A stretch of 64,000 nucleotides of DNA from Symbiodinium natans (GCA_905221605.1 CAJNDS010002779.1:295177-359176); one strand, 5' to 3'; positions 1 through 9,826 are shown, counted from the first letter of the stretch. The notes: generated by a model from the letters alone, not told the origin. A program made the numbers and translations.

Positions 1-275
1 AGGGCTTAAGGCTTAGGGGGTCACACGTTGATATCTGACCGTGTGGTGGCGGGCCTGTACGTTTTAGGGCATACACGGAAAGCGCTGTAAATTACAGGAC
101 TTCGTGCGTGTGGCTGTGGAAGTTGAGGGATTCGTGCTTTAGGAAATCCAGGAACTCAAACTTAGGGCACTCATTTTAGCACACCTTCCCCAAGACATCC
201 AGGATGTTCGCTTGGGGACCAATTGCCAGCGCCAGACCCAGCTGTAGTTGTGTTCGATGAGACGCACATTGTATA

Positions 276-540
276 AAAGAGGCAAAAATGCCGCAAATAG
301 CAGGGTTTTGGTCATGTTCGCAAAATGGCATGAACGCTTATGACAGTGCCTTGTGTGGCTGAACATCAAACATCCTCCAGCAACATGTTGTACAAAGAGG
401 CAAAAGCGCCGCAAATAGCAGGGTTTTGGGCATGTTCGCAAAACGGCATGAACACGTGTGACAGCGCCCGTTTTGCTGAACATCAAACATCCTCCAGCAA
501 CATGTTGCACAAAGAGGCAAAAACGCCGTAAATAGCAGGG
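276..540. repeat. 118-bp tandem repeat, about 2.2 copies
   Basis: Units beginning with the shared word AAAGAGGCAAAA start at 276, 394 and 511, giving periods of 118 and 117 bp, and the first two units are nearly identical. Short open frames here only read through the repeat. The rest of 1-670 holds isolated TTTAGGG-like words and C-runs near 578-605, and no gene is apparent. Confidence 0.9.
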
Positions 541-673
541 TTTGGGGATGGTTAGAGTCAAATGGTCGTAACCAATCCCCCCCCCTCCCCCCCCCCTCCC
601 CACCCCTCAACAGAAGAACACTCTCTCCAGACCGGAAATTTCAAGAAAACCACACGGGCAAATAGCAACGTGT

Positions 674-717
674 CAGGGCTTAGGGCTTAGGGCTTAGGGC
701 TTAGGGTTTAGGGTTTA
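674..717 (+). repeat. Short TTTAGGG-type array
   Basis: Six tandem heptamers, mostly GGGCTTA, end in TTTAGGG. This is the first clear G-strand telomere-type array in the window. Confidence 0.9.
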
Positions 718-840
718 CAGGACTTGGACCCACATGGTCTCCGGTTTCGGGCTTGGTGCTTCGTGTTTTGGGGTCGTTGGACCCCAGCCCTGCTAAGGGA
801 CCTTTTTGGGAACCTTACGCTTGCCTTGCCAAACGTTCAC

Positions 841-1230
841 TCAACCCTAAACCCCAAACAAACCCTAAACTCCGAACCCCTAAACCCCTAAACCCCTAAA
901 CCCCTAAACCCCCAAACCCCTAAACTCCTAAACCCCTAAACCCCTAAACCCCTAGACCCCTAAACCCCTTAAACCCCTTAAACCCCTTAAACCCCTAAAC
1001 CCCTAAACCCCTAAACCCCTAAACCCCTAAACCCCTAAACCCCTAAACCCCTAAAGCCCTAAACCCCTAAACCCCCAAAACCCCTAAACCCCCAAAACCC
1101 CTAAACCCCTACCTAAACCCCTAAACCCCTAAACCCCTAAACCCCTAAACCCCTAAACCCCTAAACCCCTAAACCCCTAAACCCCTAAACCCCTGAACCC
1201 CTGAACCCCTAAACCCCTAATCCGAACCCT
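841..1230 (-). repeat. CCCTAAA array, mostly 8-bp variant CCCCTAAA
   Basis: About 390 bp of C-strand telomere-like repeat. Most units are the octamer CCCCTAAA rather than the heptamer, and a few are heptamers or nonamers, so the variant was probably amplified locally. Confidence 0.9.
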
Positions 1231-1253
1231 AAACCCCAGAGGTAGGGCTCCCG

Positions 1254-1328
1254 GGCTCATTCCAGTTCGAGAACTGCATGTTCGCCTGGGTGTCGAGCAT
1301 CTCGCACATGTACCTTGGATCTATTTAG
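1254..1328 (+). pseudogene. Exon-like fragment, unknown protein
   Basis: The frame is open for 24 codons and includes FQFENCMFAWVSSISHMYL. It ends at TAG formed where it enters the TTTAGGG array. A C-strand array lies to the left and a G-strand array to the right. No family is recognised and there is no plausible start, so it looks like an internal exon piece. Confidence 0.35.
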
Positions 1329-1359
1329 GGTTTAGGGCTTAGGGTTTAGGGTTTAGGGT

Positions 1360-1453
<94 letters not shown>

Positions 1454-1455
1454 TG
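1326..1455 (+). repeat. TTTAGGG array changing to GGGTTGA units
   Basis: A few canonical heptamers are followed by about 14 copies of GGGTTGA, a homogenised one-base variant. Confidence 0.9.
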
Positions 1456-1503
1456 GTTGCGAGAGCTCCCACCTAACACCTGGCAACTCTAGTCTATAGC
1501 TTT

Positions 1504-1590
1504 CTAAACCCTAAACCCTAAACCCCAAACCCCAAACCCTAAACCCTAAACCCTAACCCCCAAACCGTAAACCCTAAACCCCAACCCCCT
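1504..1590 (-). repeat. CCCTAAA array
   Basis: C-strand telomere-type heptamers with scattered CCCCAAA variants. It forms the left flank of the next island. Confidence 0.9.
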
Positions 1591-1593
1591 CGA

Positions 1594-1665
1594 GTTGATA
1601 ACAGCGCAGCCTCGGCGGGCGCCCAGGTCAACAAATTGATGGGCAAGGGCATAGGGTCGAAATAG
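1594..1665 (+). pseudogene. Exon-like fragment, C-terminal-looking
   Basis: The 23-codon frame contains AASAGAQVNKLMGKGIGSK and then TAG. The stop coincides with an ATAGGG word at the repeat junction, so it may not be a natural terminus. It has CCCTAAA on the left and TTTAGGG-like words on the right. Confidence 0.3.
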
Positions 1666-1778
1666 GGTTGGGGGGTTTAGGGTCTAGTGCTTTGGGGTTT
1701 AGGTTTGGGGGCCTATTTTTCGGAACTTCAGGGGAAGTTACCAGTAGCCTGCCCTAAACCCTAAACCCTAAACCCCTG

Positions 1779-1892
1779 CGTCAGGGCCACTTCGCCGTGT
1801 TGTCCTCCATGGACCAGCTGAGCAGGGAGACGATCAGGATGTTGCAGAGGACGCCTCGAAGAAAGCAAGCCCCTAACGACCCTAAACCCTAA
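1779..1892 (+). pseudogene. Exon-like fragment, unknown protein
   Basis: The 37-codon frame contains FAVLSSMDQLSRETIRMLQR and ends with TAA inside the following CCCTAAA array. Both flanks are C-strand arrays. Confidence 0.35.
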
Positions 1893-1968
1893 AACCCTTG
1901 ACCCTAAACACTAAACCCTAGACCCTAAACCCTAAACCCTAAACCCTAAACCCTAAACCCTACCCCTG
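1881..1968 (-). repeat. CCCTAAA array
   Basis: About 12 C-strand heptamers, with a short run of exact CCCTAAA units near 1,935-1,962. Confidence 0.9.
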
Positions 1969-1972
1969 AACC

Positions 1973-2059
1973 CAGACAAAAAAACAGGCTCTGGGGCCCA
2001 AAAGGGCACATGGGCTTCTCAGCGGCCATTCTAATTTTCTCTGCTTCTTTCCACTCATG
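1973..2059 (-). pseudogene. Exon-like fragment, unknown protein
   Basis: Minus-strand frame of 29 codons including WKEAEKIRMAAEKPMCPFG. The composition is charged and helix-like. It is capped by CCCTAAA on the left and TTTAGGG on the right. Confidence 0.4.
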
Positions 2060-2117
2060 GGTTTAGGTTTAGGGTTTAGGGTTTCGGGTTTAGGGTTTAG
2101 GGTTTAGGGTTTAGGGT

Positions 2118-2198
<81 letters not shown>

Positions 2199-2222
2199 GG
2201 TTTAGGGTTTAGGGTTTAGGGT
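2060..2222 (+). repeat. TTTAGGG array with GGGTTGA core
   Basis: Canonical units at both ends enclose about 13 GGGTTGA units, the same variant as at 1,326-1,455. Confidence 0.9.
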
Positions 2223-2290
2223 TGGATGCAAATGGAATCCGACTTTGGTCAGGAGCCATCAAAGAACTATATTCGCAAACAGGGGTTTAG
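2222..2290 (+). pseudogene. Exon-like fragment, unknown protein
   Basis: The 22-codon frame contains DANGIRLWSGAIKELYSQT and ends at TAG at the entry into a degenerate GGGTTTAG tract. The left flank is a G-strand array. Confidence 0.35.
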
Positions 2291-2394
2291 GAGGTTTGGG
2301 GGGGATTGGGTGGGGTTAGGGCTAAGAAGTGATGAGGTGCTGCTTCTGAGGCTTAGGTGTAGGGCTTAGAGCTTTGGGGGGAATAAGAATAAGC

Positions 2395-2514
2395 CCCTAA
2401 ACCCTAAACCCCAACCCTAAACCCTAAACCCCAAACCCTAAACCCCAAACCCTAAACCCCAAACCCCAAACCCTAAACCCCAAACCCTAAACCCTAAACC
2501 CTAACCCTCAACCC
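2395..2514 (-). repeat. CCCTAAA/CCCCAAA array
   Basis: Heptamers alternate between CCCTAAA and CCCCAAA. Confidence 0.9.
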
Positions 2515-2583
2515 TGGAAGGCCTAGGGCGACCTTCACTCCGATGTCCTCCATGTGCTTCACCCGGTCCTCTGAGCTGTTCTC
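2515..2583 (-). pseudogene. Exon-like fragment, unknown protein
   Basis: Minus-strand frame containing SEDRVKHMEDIGVKVALGLP. It is open into both flanks, with CCCTAAA on the left and TTTAGGG on the right. Confidence 0.4.
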
Positions 2584-2605
2584 TAAACCCGTTTAGCCGT
2601 GGGGT

Positions 2606-2764
2606 GTAGGGTTTAGGGTTTAGGGTTTAGGGGTTTGGGGTTTAGGGGTTTAGGGTTTAGGATTTAGGGTCTAGGGTTCAGGGTTTAGGGTTTAGGGTTT
2701 AGGGTTTAGGGTTTAGGGTTTAGGGTTTAGGGTTTAGGGTTTAGGGTTTAGGGTTCAGGGTTTC
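2606..2764 (+). repeat. TTTAGGG array
   Basis: About 22 G-strand units, largely canonical in the right half. Confidence 0.95.
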
Positions 2765-2766
2765 GC

Positions 2767-2874
2767 CACCCTTATAAAGACGAAAGGGACATGAAAGGTT
2801 CTCCCGCCGTCCTTGTACATATACGAGGTCTTCATGAGCTTGTTCCTGCCAGGGGCTTTTTGGCAAACCCGAAG
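2767..2874 (-). pseudogene. Exon-like fragment, unknown protein
   Basis: Minus-strand frame of 36 codons containing KLMKTSYMYKDGGRTFHVPF. A second frame is also open, so the choice rests on composition. Confidence 0.35.
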
Positions 2875-2888
2875 CCCTAAACCCTGAC

Positions 2889-3150
2889 TGGTTTAGGGTT
2901 TAGGGTTTAGGGTTTAGGGTTTAGGGTTCAGGGTTTAGGGTTCAGGGTTCAGGGTTCAGGGTTTAGGGTTTAGGGTTTAGGGTTTAGGGTTTAGGGTTTA
3001 GGGTTTAGGGTTTAGGGTTTAGGGTTTAGGGTTTAGGGTTCAGGGTTCAGGGTTTAGAAACCCGAAACCCTAAACCCTTAAACCCTCCACCTTTTAAACC
3101 CTTAAACCCTTAAAACTCCAAACCCTCACCCTAAACCCTAAATCCTAAAC
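2889..3150. repeat. Head-to-head telomeric junction: TTTAGGG array meeting CCCTAAA array
   Basis: A G-strand array (2,889-3,054) meets a C-strand array (from ~3,060) with almost no intervening sequence. On the top strand this is what a fusion of two telomeric ends looks like. Confidence 0.85.
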
Positions 3151-3210
3151 CCGAGTCTGTGGAACTGGGCCCTGGTGCGGCCTGGATGGCTCCGAAGCCC
3201 TAAACCCTAA
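3151..3210 (+). pseudogene. Short exon-like fragment
   Basis: Frame with SLWNWALVRPGWLRS, closed by TAA within the following CCCTAAA units. It is very short and the evidence is weak. Confidence 0.2.
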
Positions 3211-3513
3211 ACCCTAAACCCTAAACCTCCCAAAACCTCAATCACTCTCAAAAACCGTACACATTAAGCTCCGAAACCCTAAACTCTAAACCCTCCAGAC
3301 GCTGAAAACACCCAAAGCACGTGCGCCTGTTTTGGTTAGAACAGGAACGTTGGGCAACGTGTCTTGTGCTTAGAAGGCGGTTGCAGTGAGATAGTTCCTG
3401 TGTACTTCATGAATCATAACGGCTCCCTGAGCCCTAACTCAACCTTGTCGAGCGCAAGGACCTAAACCCTCACAAGCACCAAAGCCCCAAAGCCTCAGCC
3501 CTAAACCCCGAAG

Positions 3514-3618
3514 GACACTAGCTCAGAGCAACTTGTAGCGTCTCGGGTCGTGTGCTTCTTGCCAGAAGCCGCAAGGCTGGGGACAGAAGAGCTTTACGGT
3601 TCAGCGCTGAGGGTGTAG
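3514..3618 (+). pseudogene. Exon-like fragment, unknown protein
   Basis: The 34-codon frame contains EQLVASRVVCFLPEAARLG and ends at TAG in a GTGTAGGG word. It lies in a 3,290-3,890 stretch that otherwise has only scattered telomeric words. Confidence 0.3.
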
Positions 3619-3948
3619 GGTTATGCAAACCCTCAACCTCCCCAACCCACCTCCACAAGACCTAACCCCCCAGAACCCTAGGCACAGGACACCGAGTTGC
3701 GCCTTCTCATAGGTTTCTGTGTCGAAAGATTTCGCTAAGTTTTCAATTTGGTTTGGACAATTCTAACCGACTTCGGCAACCTTAGCCCACGCGAGCAATT
3801 CTTGCAAATCTCGGCCATTCGTGCCAGATGATGTAGGGCATATATGTCTTGTACCCCCAAAAAGATACCAGGTATGTACACTCACTAATATTAAAAAGGA
3901 ACCTTATATACACTCACCAATGACAGTAATATAAACCCTGTTTCAAAT

Positions 3949-4500
3949 ATGCAACTGAAGACCATTTGGGGAACTTTGGTCAAATTGACCCCTCGGGTAA
4001 ACTTCTGCAGTCTAGCGAAATTGGAATGTGCCACTTTGGCAAACTTGGGAAATGCTTCCAAATGCTGCTTTGTTTGCGAGACATGCAAAGTCTGGAAAGC
4101 TCGAGATTCTAGCGAATCTGTCCCATTTCTGTTTGGGTCAAGTTTGGCAAATTGGACCGCTTTGCAAACTCGAGCCGCTTCAATGTGGGCAGCTTTGGCC
4201 AATTGGGGAAAAATTGGCAAAGTCGGACATTTTGTTGATCCAGCTCTGCCATTTTGCCAAATTGGGCAACTTCTTGCAAATCTTGGCCGTTGTTGCAAAA
4301 GTGGGCCCGCTTGGGCCTTCTAAAGTTTTTGATAACTTGGGCAATTTTGTCAAACTTAGTTTGACAAGTGCCAGTTTTGACAGAGTTTGGCAATGTGTAC
4401 ATCTTTCCATGTTTGGGCTAGCTTGAAACTTTGGCAAGTTGCACCTTCCTTGCAACGTCGGGCAATTCTTCCGCATTTGGGAGCGACTGCAGCTTTGTCT
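3949..4500. repeat. Degenerate minisatellite with TTGGCAAA-like core
   Basis: The words TTTGGCAAA, AATTGGGCAA and CTTGGCAA recur every ~15-40 bp with variable spacers over about 550 bp. Overlapping frames on both strands here are by-products of the repeat. The 4,500-4,700 stretch is unremarkable unique sequence. Confidence 0.7.
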
Positions 4501-4716
4501 ACTTGAGATCAGTTCTGCCGATTTGTACGAAAAACAAATCTGTATTCACATGCAAATAGATTTGGTAGATTTCGAAGACTAATGTTCGAAGATATCAGGG
4601 AAGGTATCAGGGCGCGGCCGAGGGCTGCGCCCTGGAAGCCCCTTATCAAAATTGCTCTTCCGCTCCTGGCCCAAGAAACCTAAACCCGAAAACCATAAAC
4701 GCCAAAACCCTTTAAG

Positions 4717-4808
4717 TTGGGATGCTCCCCCTTATAGTAACAGCTCCTTACATAGGGATTACTCTAATCCCTATTAAGGAGCTGTTAGTATCAGGGGGAA
4801 CATCCCAA
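4717..4808. mobile_element. Hairpin element family A, intact copy (MITE-like)
   Basis: A near-perfect inverted repeat has ~44-nt arms and a 3-nt loop at 4,762-4,764. The ends read TTGGGATG and CATCCCAA, and the arms differ at three positions plus one indel. It has no coding capacity. It sits against a CCCTAAA array. Other copies are at ~5,482, 13,024, 16,428 and 38,836. Confidence 0.85.
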
Positions 4809-4894
4809 CCCTAAACCCTAAACCCTAAACCCTAACCCTAAACCCTCAACCCTAAACTCTAAACCCTAAACCCTAACCCTAAACCCTAAACCCT
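4806..4894 (-). repeat. CCCTAAA array
   Basis: C-strand heptamers with occasional 6-bp CCCTAA units. Confidence 0.95.
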
Positions 4895-4895
4895 A

Positions 4896-5030
4896 ATGGA
4901 CCAACCTTTAAGCCCCAAGCAAAGATGCAGAAATCACCCACCAAAATTCGCCCGACCTGCAGACGCTGAGCAGCTGCCGCTCGATGTCTTCTTCGCAGAG
5001 AATCTGCACAGTTTAGGGTTCAGGGTTTAG
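4896..5030 (+). pseudogene. Exon-like fragment, unknown protein
   Basis: The frame is open for 44 codons from an ATG to TAG in the next array and includes FARPADAEQLPLDVFFAEN. Its last five codons are repeat-derived. It is capped CCCTAAA/TTTAGGG. Confidence 0.4.
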
Positions 5031-5250
5031 GGTTTAGGGTGTAGGGTGTAGGGTTTAGGGTTTAGGGTTTAAGGTTTAGGGTTAAGGGTTTAGGGTTTAG
5101 GGTTTAGGGTTCAGGGTTTAGCGTTTAGGGTTTAGGGTTTAGGGTTTAGGGTTTAGGGTTTAGGGTTTAGGGTTTAGGGTTTAGGGTTTAGGGTTAGGGT
5201 TTAGGGTTTAGGGTTTAGGGTTTAGGGTTTAGGGTTAGGGTTTAGGGTTT
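5010..5250 (+). repeat. TTTAGGG array, 240 bp
   Basis: More than 30 mostly canonical units. At ~5,250 it runs directly into degenerate CCCTAAA-oriented words, another head-to-head junction. Confidence 0.95.
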
Positions 5251-5279
5251 CAACCCTGAACCGGAAACCCTACACCCCA

Positions 5280-5405
5280 CTTGGAAGCCCCTTTTGACTT
5301 CGTAAGTAAGGTTAGCAAGGTGGGTTGTGGCCCATATCTTATGGGGATTATAATCGGGTGTTTAGGGGGTACTAGTAGGCTTACTATGTCAACAGAGCTT
5401 CCAAG
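5280..5405. mobile_element. Hairpin element family B, intact copy (MITE-like)
   Basis: The element begins CTTGGAAGC and ends GCTTCCAAG, with ~28-nt imperfect inverted arms that include GACTT.GTAAGTA. The 125-bp body has no coding capacity. Related copies are at 6,729, 32,456 and 35,137. Confidence 0.75.
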
Positions 5406-5481
5406 CAAACACCCTAGACCCTAAATCCTGCATCGACCTACACCCTACTCAAACAAACATGCTCAGGATGTCGGCAATAGC

Positions 5482-5627
5482 TTCGGATGCCGCCCCCCCC
5501 CTTAAACTCACAGTCCTACATAGGGAAACAAACACCCCCTATGATCGTCCCTACTAAGGACTGCCAGTACAATGAACCCTAAACCCGAAACCCTAAACCC
5601 TTAACCCTAAAAGGGGGAACATCCCAA
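5482..5627. mobile_element. Hairpin element family A, copy interrupted by CCCTAAA units
   Basis: The left arm is recognisable from a diverged GGATG end through CAGTCCTACATAGGG. The right arm runs CTAAGGACTGCCAGTAC, is broken by ~36 bp of CCCTAAA-like repeat (5,575-5,610), and resumes as AAGGGGGAACATCCCAA. The telomeric insert therefore post-dates the element. Confidence 0.75.
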
Positions 5628-5698
5628 GCCACAACCTGCAAGGCAGGATCATCCCAAACAACAGGAGGCGCCGGGAGCGCCGAAGGGGGAACAAAAAA

Positions 5699-5890
5699 AC
5701 TAGGGTTGAAAAATCTAGGGTTTAGGGCTTTAGGGTTTTGAGCTTTGGGGGCTTTCTAGGCTTCTAGGGTTTTAGGCTTCTAGAGTTTGAAGCTTCTAGA
5801 GTTTCAGGGTTTTAGGGGTTGAGGGTTTAGGGTTGAGGGTTTAGGGTTTAGGGTTTGGGGTTTATGGTTTGGGGTCTTGGGCTTTGGGTT
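5699..5890 (+). repeat. Degenerate TTTAGGG-related tract
   Basis: Words such as CTAGGGTTT, GGGTTTTAG and TTCTAGGG show strong drift from the telomeric unit. The sequence to 6,215 continues as scattered repeat words. Confidence 0.7.
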
Positions 5891-6219
5891 TGCGGACTGG
5901 GGCCTCCTCTAGGGTAGAGAGGCTTTAGGTACAAGAGCCCAGAACCCTAAGAAAACAAGGGCGACGATGGCTTCTTTGCCTTTCATTCCGAGCCCATGAA
6001 CCCATGAAATGCAACAGGGCGGTTCAGGGTTGAGGGTCTAAGGGTGAGGGTTTCTCTCTCTAGATGATGGTTTAGGGGTCCGTGTGATCCTGTTTTTCGG
6101 GGGCAGGGTTCAGGCTTTTGTTGCTAGGGTACCCTCAACCCTATACCCAGAGCCCCTCAACCCTAAGGCCCCGAAAAACCCAAACCCGAGGCCTTGAACC
6201 GTAGCAGCGCAGAAAGAGC

Positions 6220-6352
6220 CCTAAACCCTGAACCCTGAACCCTGAACCCTGAACCCTGAACCCTAAACCCTAAACCCTAAACCCTAAACCCTAAACCCTA
6301 AACCCTAAACCCTAAACCCTAAACCCTAACCCTAAACCCTAAACCCTAAACC
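6220..6352 (-). repeat. CCCTAAA array
   Basis: Five CCCTGAA units are followed by about 13 canonical heptamers. Confidence 0.95.
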
Positions 6353-6421
6353 CTAAAGGTGCTGCTCGTGGCGTGCCTGCTCCTTGAAGTCCTCAAAGGT
6401 CACTGTGTCGACGTCCTCGGG
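6353..6421 (-). pseudogene. Exon-like fragment, acidic protein
   Basis: Minus-strand frame of 22 codons with PEDVDTVTFEDFKEQARHEQ, then TAG at the CCCTAAA boundary. The amphipathic composition is convincing for its length. Confidence 0.45.
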
Positions 6422-6520
6422 GGTTTATTGGGGGCTTACGGAGGGTTTATAGGGGGTTTATAGGGGGCTTATAGGGGGTTTCATAGGGGGTTTATGGCGG
6501 GTTTATAGGGGGTTTACAGT
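6422..6520 (+). repeat. GGGTTTATA-type variant array
   Basis: Units of 9-10 bp such as GGGTTTATAG and GGGCTTATAG form a drifted relative of TTTAGGG. G- and T-runs follow at 6,528-6,575. Confidence 0.8.
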
Positions 6521-6728
6521 TCATGGGGGCGGGGGGGGGGTGGAGGGGTTTGTCGGGTTGGTTTTTTTTTTTGCATAGGTCCCTGCTCGTCTACCTTTGG
6601 GGTTGGGGCTCAGGGTCTGGGGGCTTCGGGTTGAGGCTGGGGTTTTGAGGATTCGCACAGGCTTCAGATGCTGGGGTTTGCCGAAAACCGTCAACTTGGC
6701 GGGGTGAAGGCTCACGGGGCTCATGCGA

Positions 6729-6834
6729 GGAAGCTCCTTGAACCTAGTAAGTCTGCATAGTATCCCCGAGAAAGCCGAATCCCGAGAAGCCCACCCTTAC
6801 CAACCCCACTTACTAAGTCACAAGGGCTTCCAAG
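6729..6834. mobile_element. Hairpin element family B, copy 2
   Basis: The left arm starts GGAAGCTCCTTGAACCTAGT and the right arm ends CACAAGGGCTTCCAAG, matching the ends of the 5,280 copy. Confidence 0.7.
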
Positions 6835-6835
6835 C

Positions 6836-7035
6836 AGGGTTTAGGGTTCAGCGGCTAGGTGGCCTAGGGCTCAGAAGAGTTCGGGGCGAAGAGGGTTTAC
6901 AAGGATTCGGGCCAACAGGGTTTAGGGTTTAGAGGGTTGAGGGCCGAGGGTATAATGATTCGAGGGCTGGTTCCCTAAACCCTTAACCCTAAACCCTAAA
7001 CCCTAAACCCGAAAGCCAAAACCCTAAACCTAAGG
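6836..7035. repeat. TTTAGGG words followed by CCCTAAA words
   Basis: Degenerate G-strand repeat (6,836-6,960) changes to C-strand repeat (6,973-7,035) after a ~15-bp spacer. Confidence 0.75.
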
Positions 7036-7067
7036 GGCTTTTGAGGGTTCAGGGTGCTTTAGGGCTC

Positions 7068-7163
7068 TTAGGGTTCGGGGTGTAAGGTGTCCTTGGCGGG
7101 TTTATGGATGCGCTGCCAGAGGGTGCCTGAGCGCCTATGCCCTGCATCCTCTACCCTACTCTT
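7068..7163 (-). pseudogene. Exon-like fragment, basic protein
   Basis: Minus-strand frame of 31 codons with VEDAGHRRSGTLWQRIHKPA, ending with TAA in repeat. G-strand words flank both sides. Confidence 0.35.
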
Positions 7164-7167
7164 TAGG

Positions 7168-7452
7168 GTTTAGGGTTTGAGGTTTAGGGTTTAGGGTTCA
7201 GGGTTTAGGGTTCAGGGTTGCGCCCAGAACCCTTAAGCCCGGAACCCGACAGCCCCGAACCAGACCAACCAAAAACCCTGCCTTGAGCCACCCAGAAGGA
7301 CCTCCTCAGGTCAGCATCCACAAACCCTAATCCCAGCTCCAAGCCTGGCATTGGGTAGTAAAGAGCTTTCGGGTTCTTGGGCTGAGGGTTTAGCAAGGTA
7401 CCCTAAACCCTAAACCCTAAACCCTAAACCCTAAACCCTAAACCCTAAACCC
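7168..7452. repeat. TTTAGGG array, mixed spacer, then CCCTAAA array
   Basis: G-strand units occupy 7,168-7,219 and C-strand units 7,401-7,452. The ~180 bp between holds proline-rich frames on the minus strand that I do not recognise. Confidence 0.8.
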
Positions 7453-7639
7453 ACTGGTCGTTTTTTAGGGCTCCGGGAGTGTCCTTACTAATTGGCCTGA
7501 TGCCTCACGATACCTCTTCTGAATAGAAGATGCCCTATTGTGGCCTCCTCCCCCCCTCCTATTGAGGCCTTGGGGTTTGGGGCTCCCCAGCCCTAGAACC
7601 CCAGACCCCAAACCGCTAAACCCTTAACCCCTTTACCCT

Positions 7640-7720
7640 GGGTTGCTGAACGACGTTTACAGGGGATTGGAGAACAAGGACACTACTGGGCGCCTTGGGT
7701 CCCACCAGCTCATTTTTTAG
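7640..7720 (+). pseudogene. Exon-like fragment, unknown protein
   Basis: The 26-codon frame contains LLNDVYRGLENKDTTGRLGS and ends at TAG in TTTTTTAGG. It has CCCTTAAC words on the left and TTTAGG words on the right. Confidence 0.4.
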
Positions 7721-7800
7721 GCTTCAGGGTTTAGCGTCTAGGGCCTAAACTTAAACTCAGGACCCTAAACCCTAAACCCGAAACCCGAAACCCGAAACCG

Positions 7801-7938
7801 CAGTCTGGGGCTTTTCGTGACCATGGCACCGACACCCACGAGCTCACTGACATCTTGGTGCTTTTGTGGTGGCTGCTCCTGTCCTCAGCCGTGACGCGGG
7901 GCTGTTCGTACTCTGAACCTACGCCCCAACCACATTAG
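7801..7938 (+). pseudogene. Exon-like fragment with hydrophobic segment
   Basis: The 45-codon frame is polar at first and then contains HELTDILVLLWWLLLSSAV, a possible membrane segment, before TAG. It is among the longer islands and no family is recognised. Confidence 0.4.
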
Positions 7939-8410
7939 ACCCTCCCCCCCGAATATTCAAACCCCCCCTGCCCCCGAATATCAAATACCCCCGCACATAC
8001 TATAACATAACTACAAGGGGGGTATGTTAGGGGGCAATGGGGGGGGGTTAAAATTCGGGGAAGGGACTAAGCCTTCCTTTTTCTTTTCTTTTTTTTTTTT
8101 GTTGGAGGGGGGGGGTGTGGGCGCACTCAACTCGACCCTGAACCCAAATCAAACCCTCAACCCTTGCCAGCTTTTTGCCAAGCCACATGCCACCGAGCCC
8201 GGCGAATTTCTTCGGGTTCAGGGGCTCCCCCCCACAGAAAAAAAAAACAAAAAAAACAACCTGAAGCGCCTACTGTGGGACGGTTGGGTTCAGGGTTCGC
8301 GAGCCCCCCGTCGGAACTGGAACCCCCCTGAAAGCCCCCAAACTGCACAGAAAAACTCGTCCCGAAAACATGGAAAACAGAACCCTGACATGCTAGGCCC
8401 CTCACCCGCC

Positions 8411-8431
8411 AAACACACACACACACACACA

Positions 8432-8476
<45 letters not shown>

Positions 8477-9261
8477 ACACAGACACAGACACAGACACAG
8501 ACACAGACACAGACACGGACACGGACATGGACACAGACACAGACACGGACACAGACACGGACACGGACACGGACACAGACACAGACACGGACACAGACAC
8601 AGACACACAGAGACACAGAGACACAGAGACACAGAGACACAGACACACAGACACACAGAGACACAGACACACAGACACACAGACACACAGACACACAGAC
8701 ACACAGACACACAGACACACAGACACACAGACACACAGACACACAGACACACAGACACACAGACACACAGACACACAGACACACAGACACACAGACACAC
8801 AGACACACAGACACACAGACACACAGACACACAGACACACAGACACACAGACACACAGACACACAGACACACAGAGACACAGACACACAGAGACACAGAC
8901 ACACAGAGACACAGACACACAGAGACACAGACACACAGACACACAGACACGGACACGGACACGGACACGGACACGGACACGGACACGGACACAGACACAG
9001 ACACAGACACAGACACAGACACAGACACAGACACGGACACAGACACGGACACGGACACAGACACAGACACAGACACGGACACTGACACTGACACAGACAC
9101 AGACACGGACACTGACACGGACACAGACACAGAGACACAGAGACACAGAGACACAGAGACACAGAGACACAGACACACAGACACACAGACACACAGACAC
9201 ACAGACACACAGACACACAGACACAGACACAGACACAGACACAGACACAGACACAGACACA

Positions 9262-9316
<55 letters not shown>

Positions 9317-9339
9317 AGACACAGACACAGACACAGACA

Positions 9340-9376
<37 letters not shown>

Positions 9377-9404
9377 ACGCACACACACACACACACACAC
9401 ACAC
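8411..9404. repeat. ~1 kb compound microsatellite (CA)n / (GACACA)n
   Basis: Blocks of (CA)n, (GACACA)n, (GACACACA)n and (GACACGG)-like units alternate. Frames of 300-400 codons on both strands (Thr/His/Asp or Cys/Val/Ser runs) are only repeat translations and are not called as genes. Confidence 0.98.
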
Positions 9405-9529
9405 ATCTCAAGGCTTGGGGCTTGTGGTTGGCGTTTCATATTCAGGGTGTTCGTGAAGGAAGGCCCAAGCCAAGACACGTGGAGTGGCAAGCTTTCTTCG
9501 CTTCGCTCGCTCTTCCTTTGCTGCGCAGA

Positions 9530-9558
9530 CACCCTAAACCCTAAACCCTAAACCCTAA
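9530..9558 (-). repeat. Short CCCTAAA array
   Basis: Four C-strand heptamers separate the microsatellite's 130-bp right flank from the next island. Confidence 0.9.
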
Positions 9559-9578
9559 AGACAAAGCCGTGCTTATGA

Positions 9579-9674
9579 ACGCCCAAGATTCTGCTGGCTC
9601 ATGGTTACGGAGAAGCTGATGGTGCTGCTATTGCGGATCACTTCCTGCGGCTGATTTGGGGTTTTGGGGCTTAG
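9579..9674 (+). pseudogene. Exon-like fragment, unknown protein
   Basis: The 31-codon frame contains KILLAHGYGEADGAAIADHF and ends at TAG in repeat. It is capped CCCTAAA/TTTAGGG. Confidence 0.45.
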
Positions 9675-9742
9675 GATTTAGGGTTTAGGGTTCAGGGTTT
9701 AGGGCTTAGGGTTTAGGGTTTAGGGTTCAGGGTTCAGGGTTT
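9665..9742 (+). repeat. TTTAGGG array
   Basis: Ten G-strand units with GGGCTTA and GGGTTCA variants. Confidence 0.9.
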
Positions 9743-9826
9743 ATCGAAGACGCCTAGCGGCGGAATCAGCGGCCGCTCCCAAAGAGTGTCGGCAGACATG
9801 AAGCCCCGGTTTTGGGGCCAGGAGCG
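9743..9826 (-). pseudogene. Exon-like fragment, unknown protein
   Basis: Minus-strand frame of 28 codons with NRGFMSADTLWERPLIPPLG. A second frame is open too. A G-run follows at 9,830-9,847. Confidence 0.3.

Noticed and set aside
8024-9532. Five long open frames (309-415 codons) on both strands.
   Set aside because: They are translations of the CA/GACA microsatellite, giving only Thr/His/Asp/Arg or Cys/Val/Ser/Leu runs, with no unique protein core.
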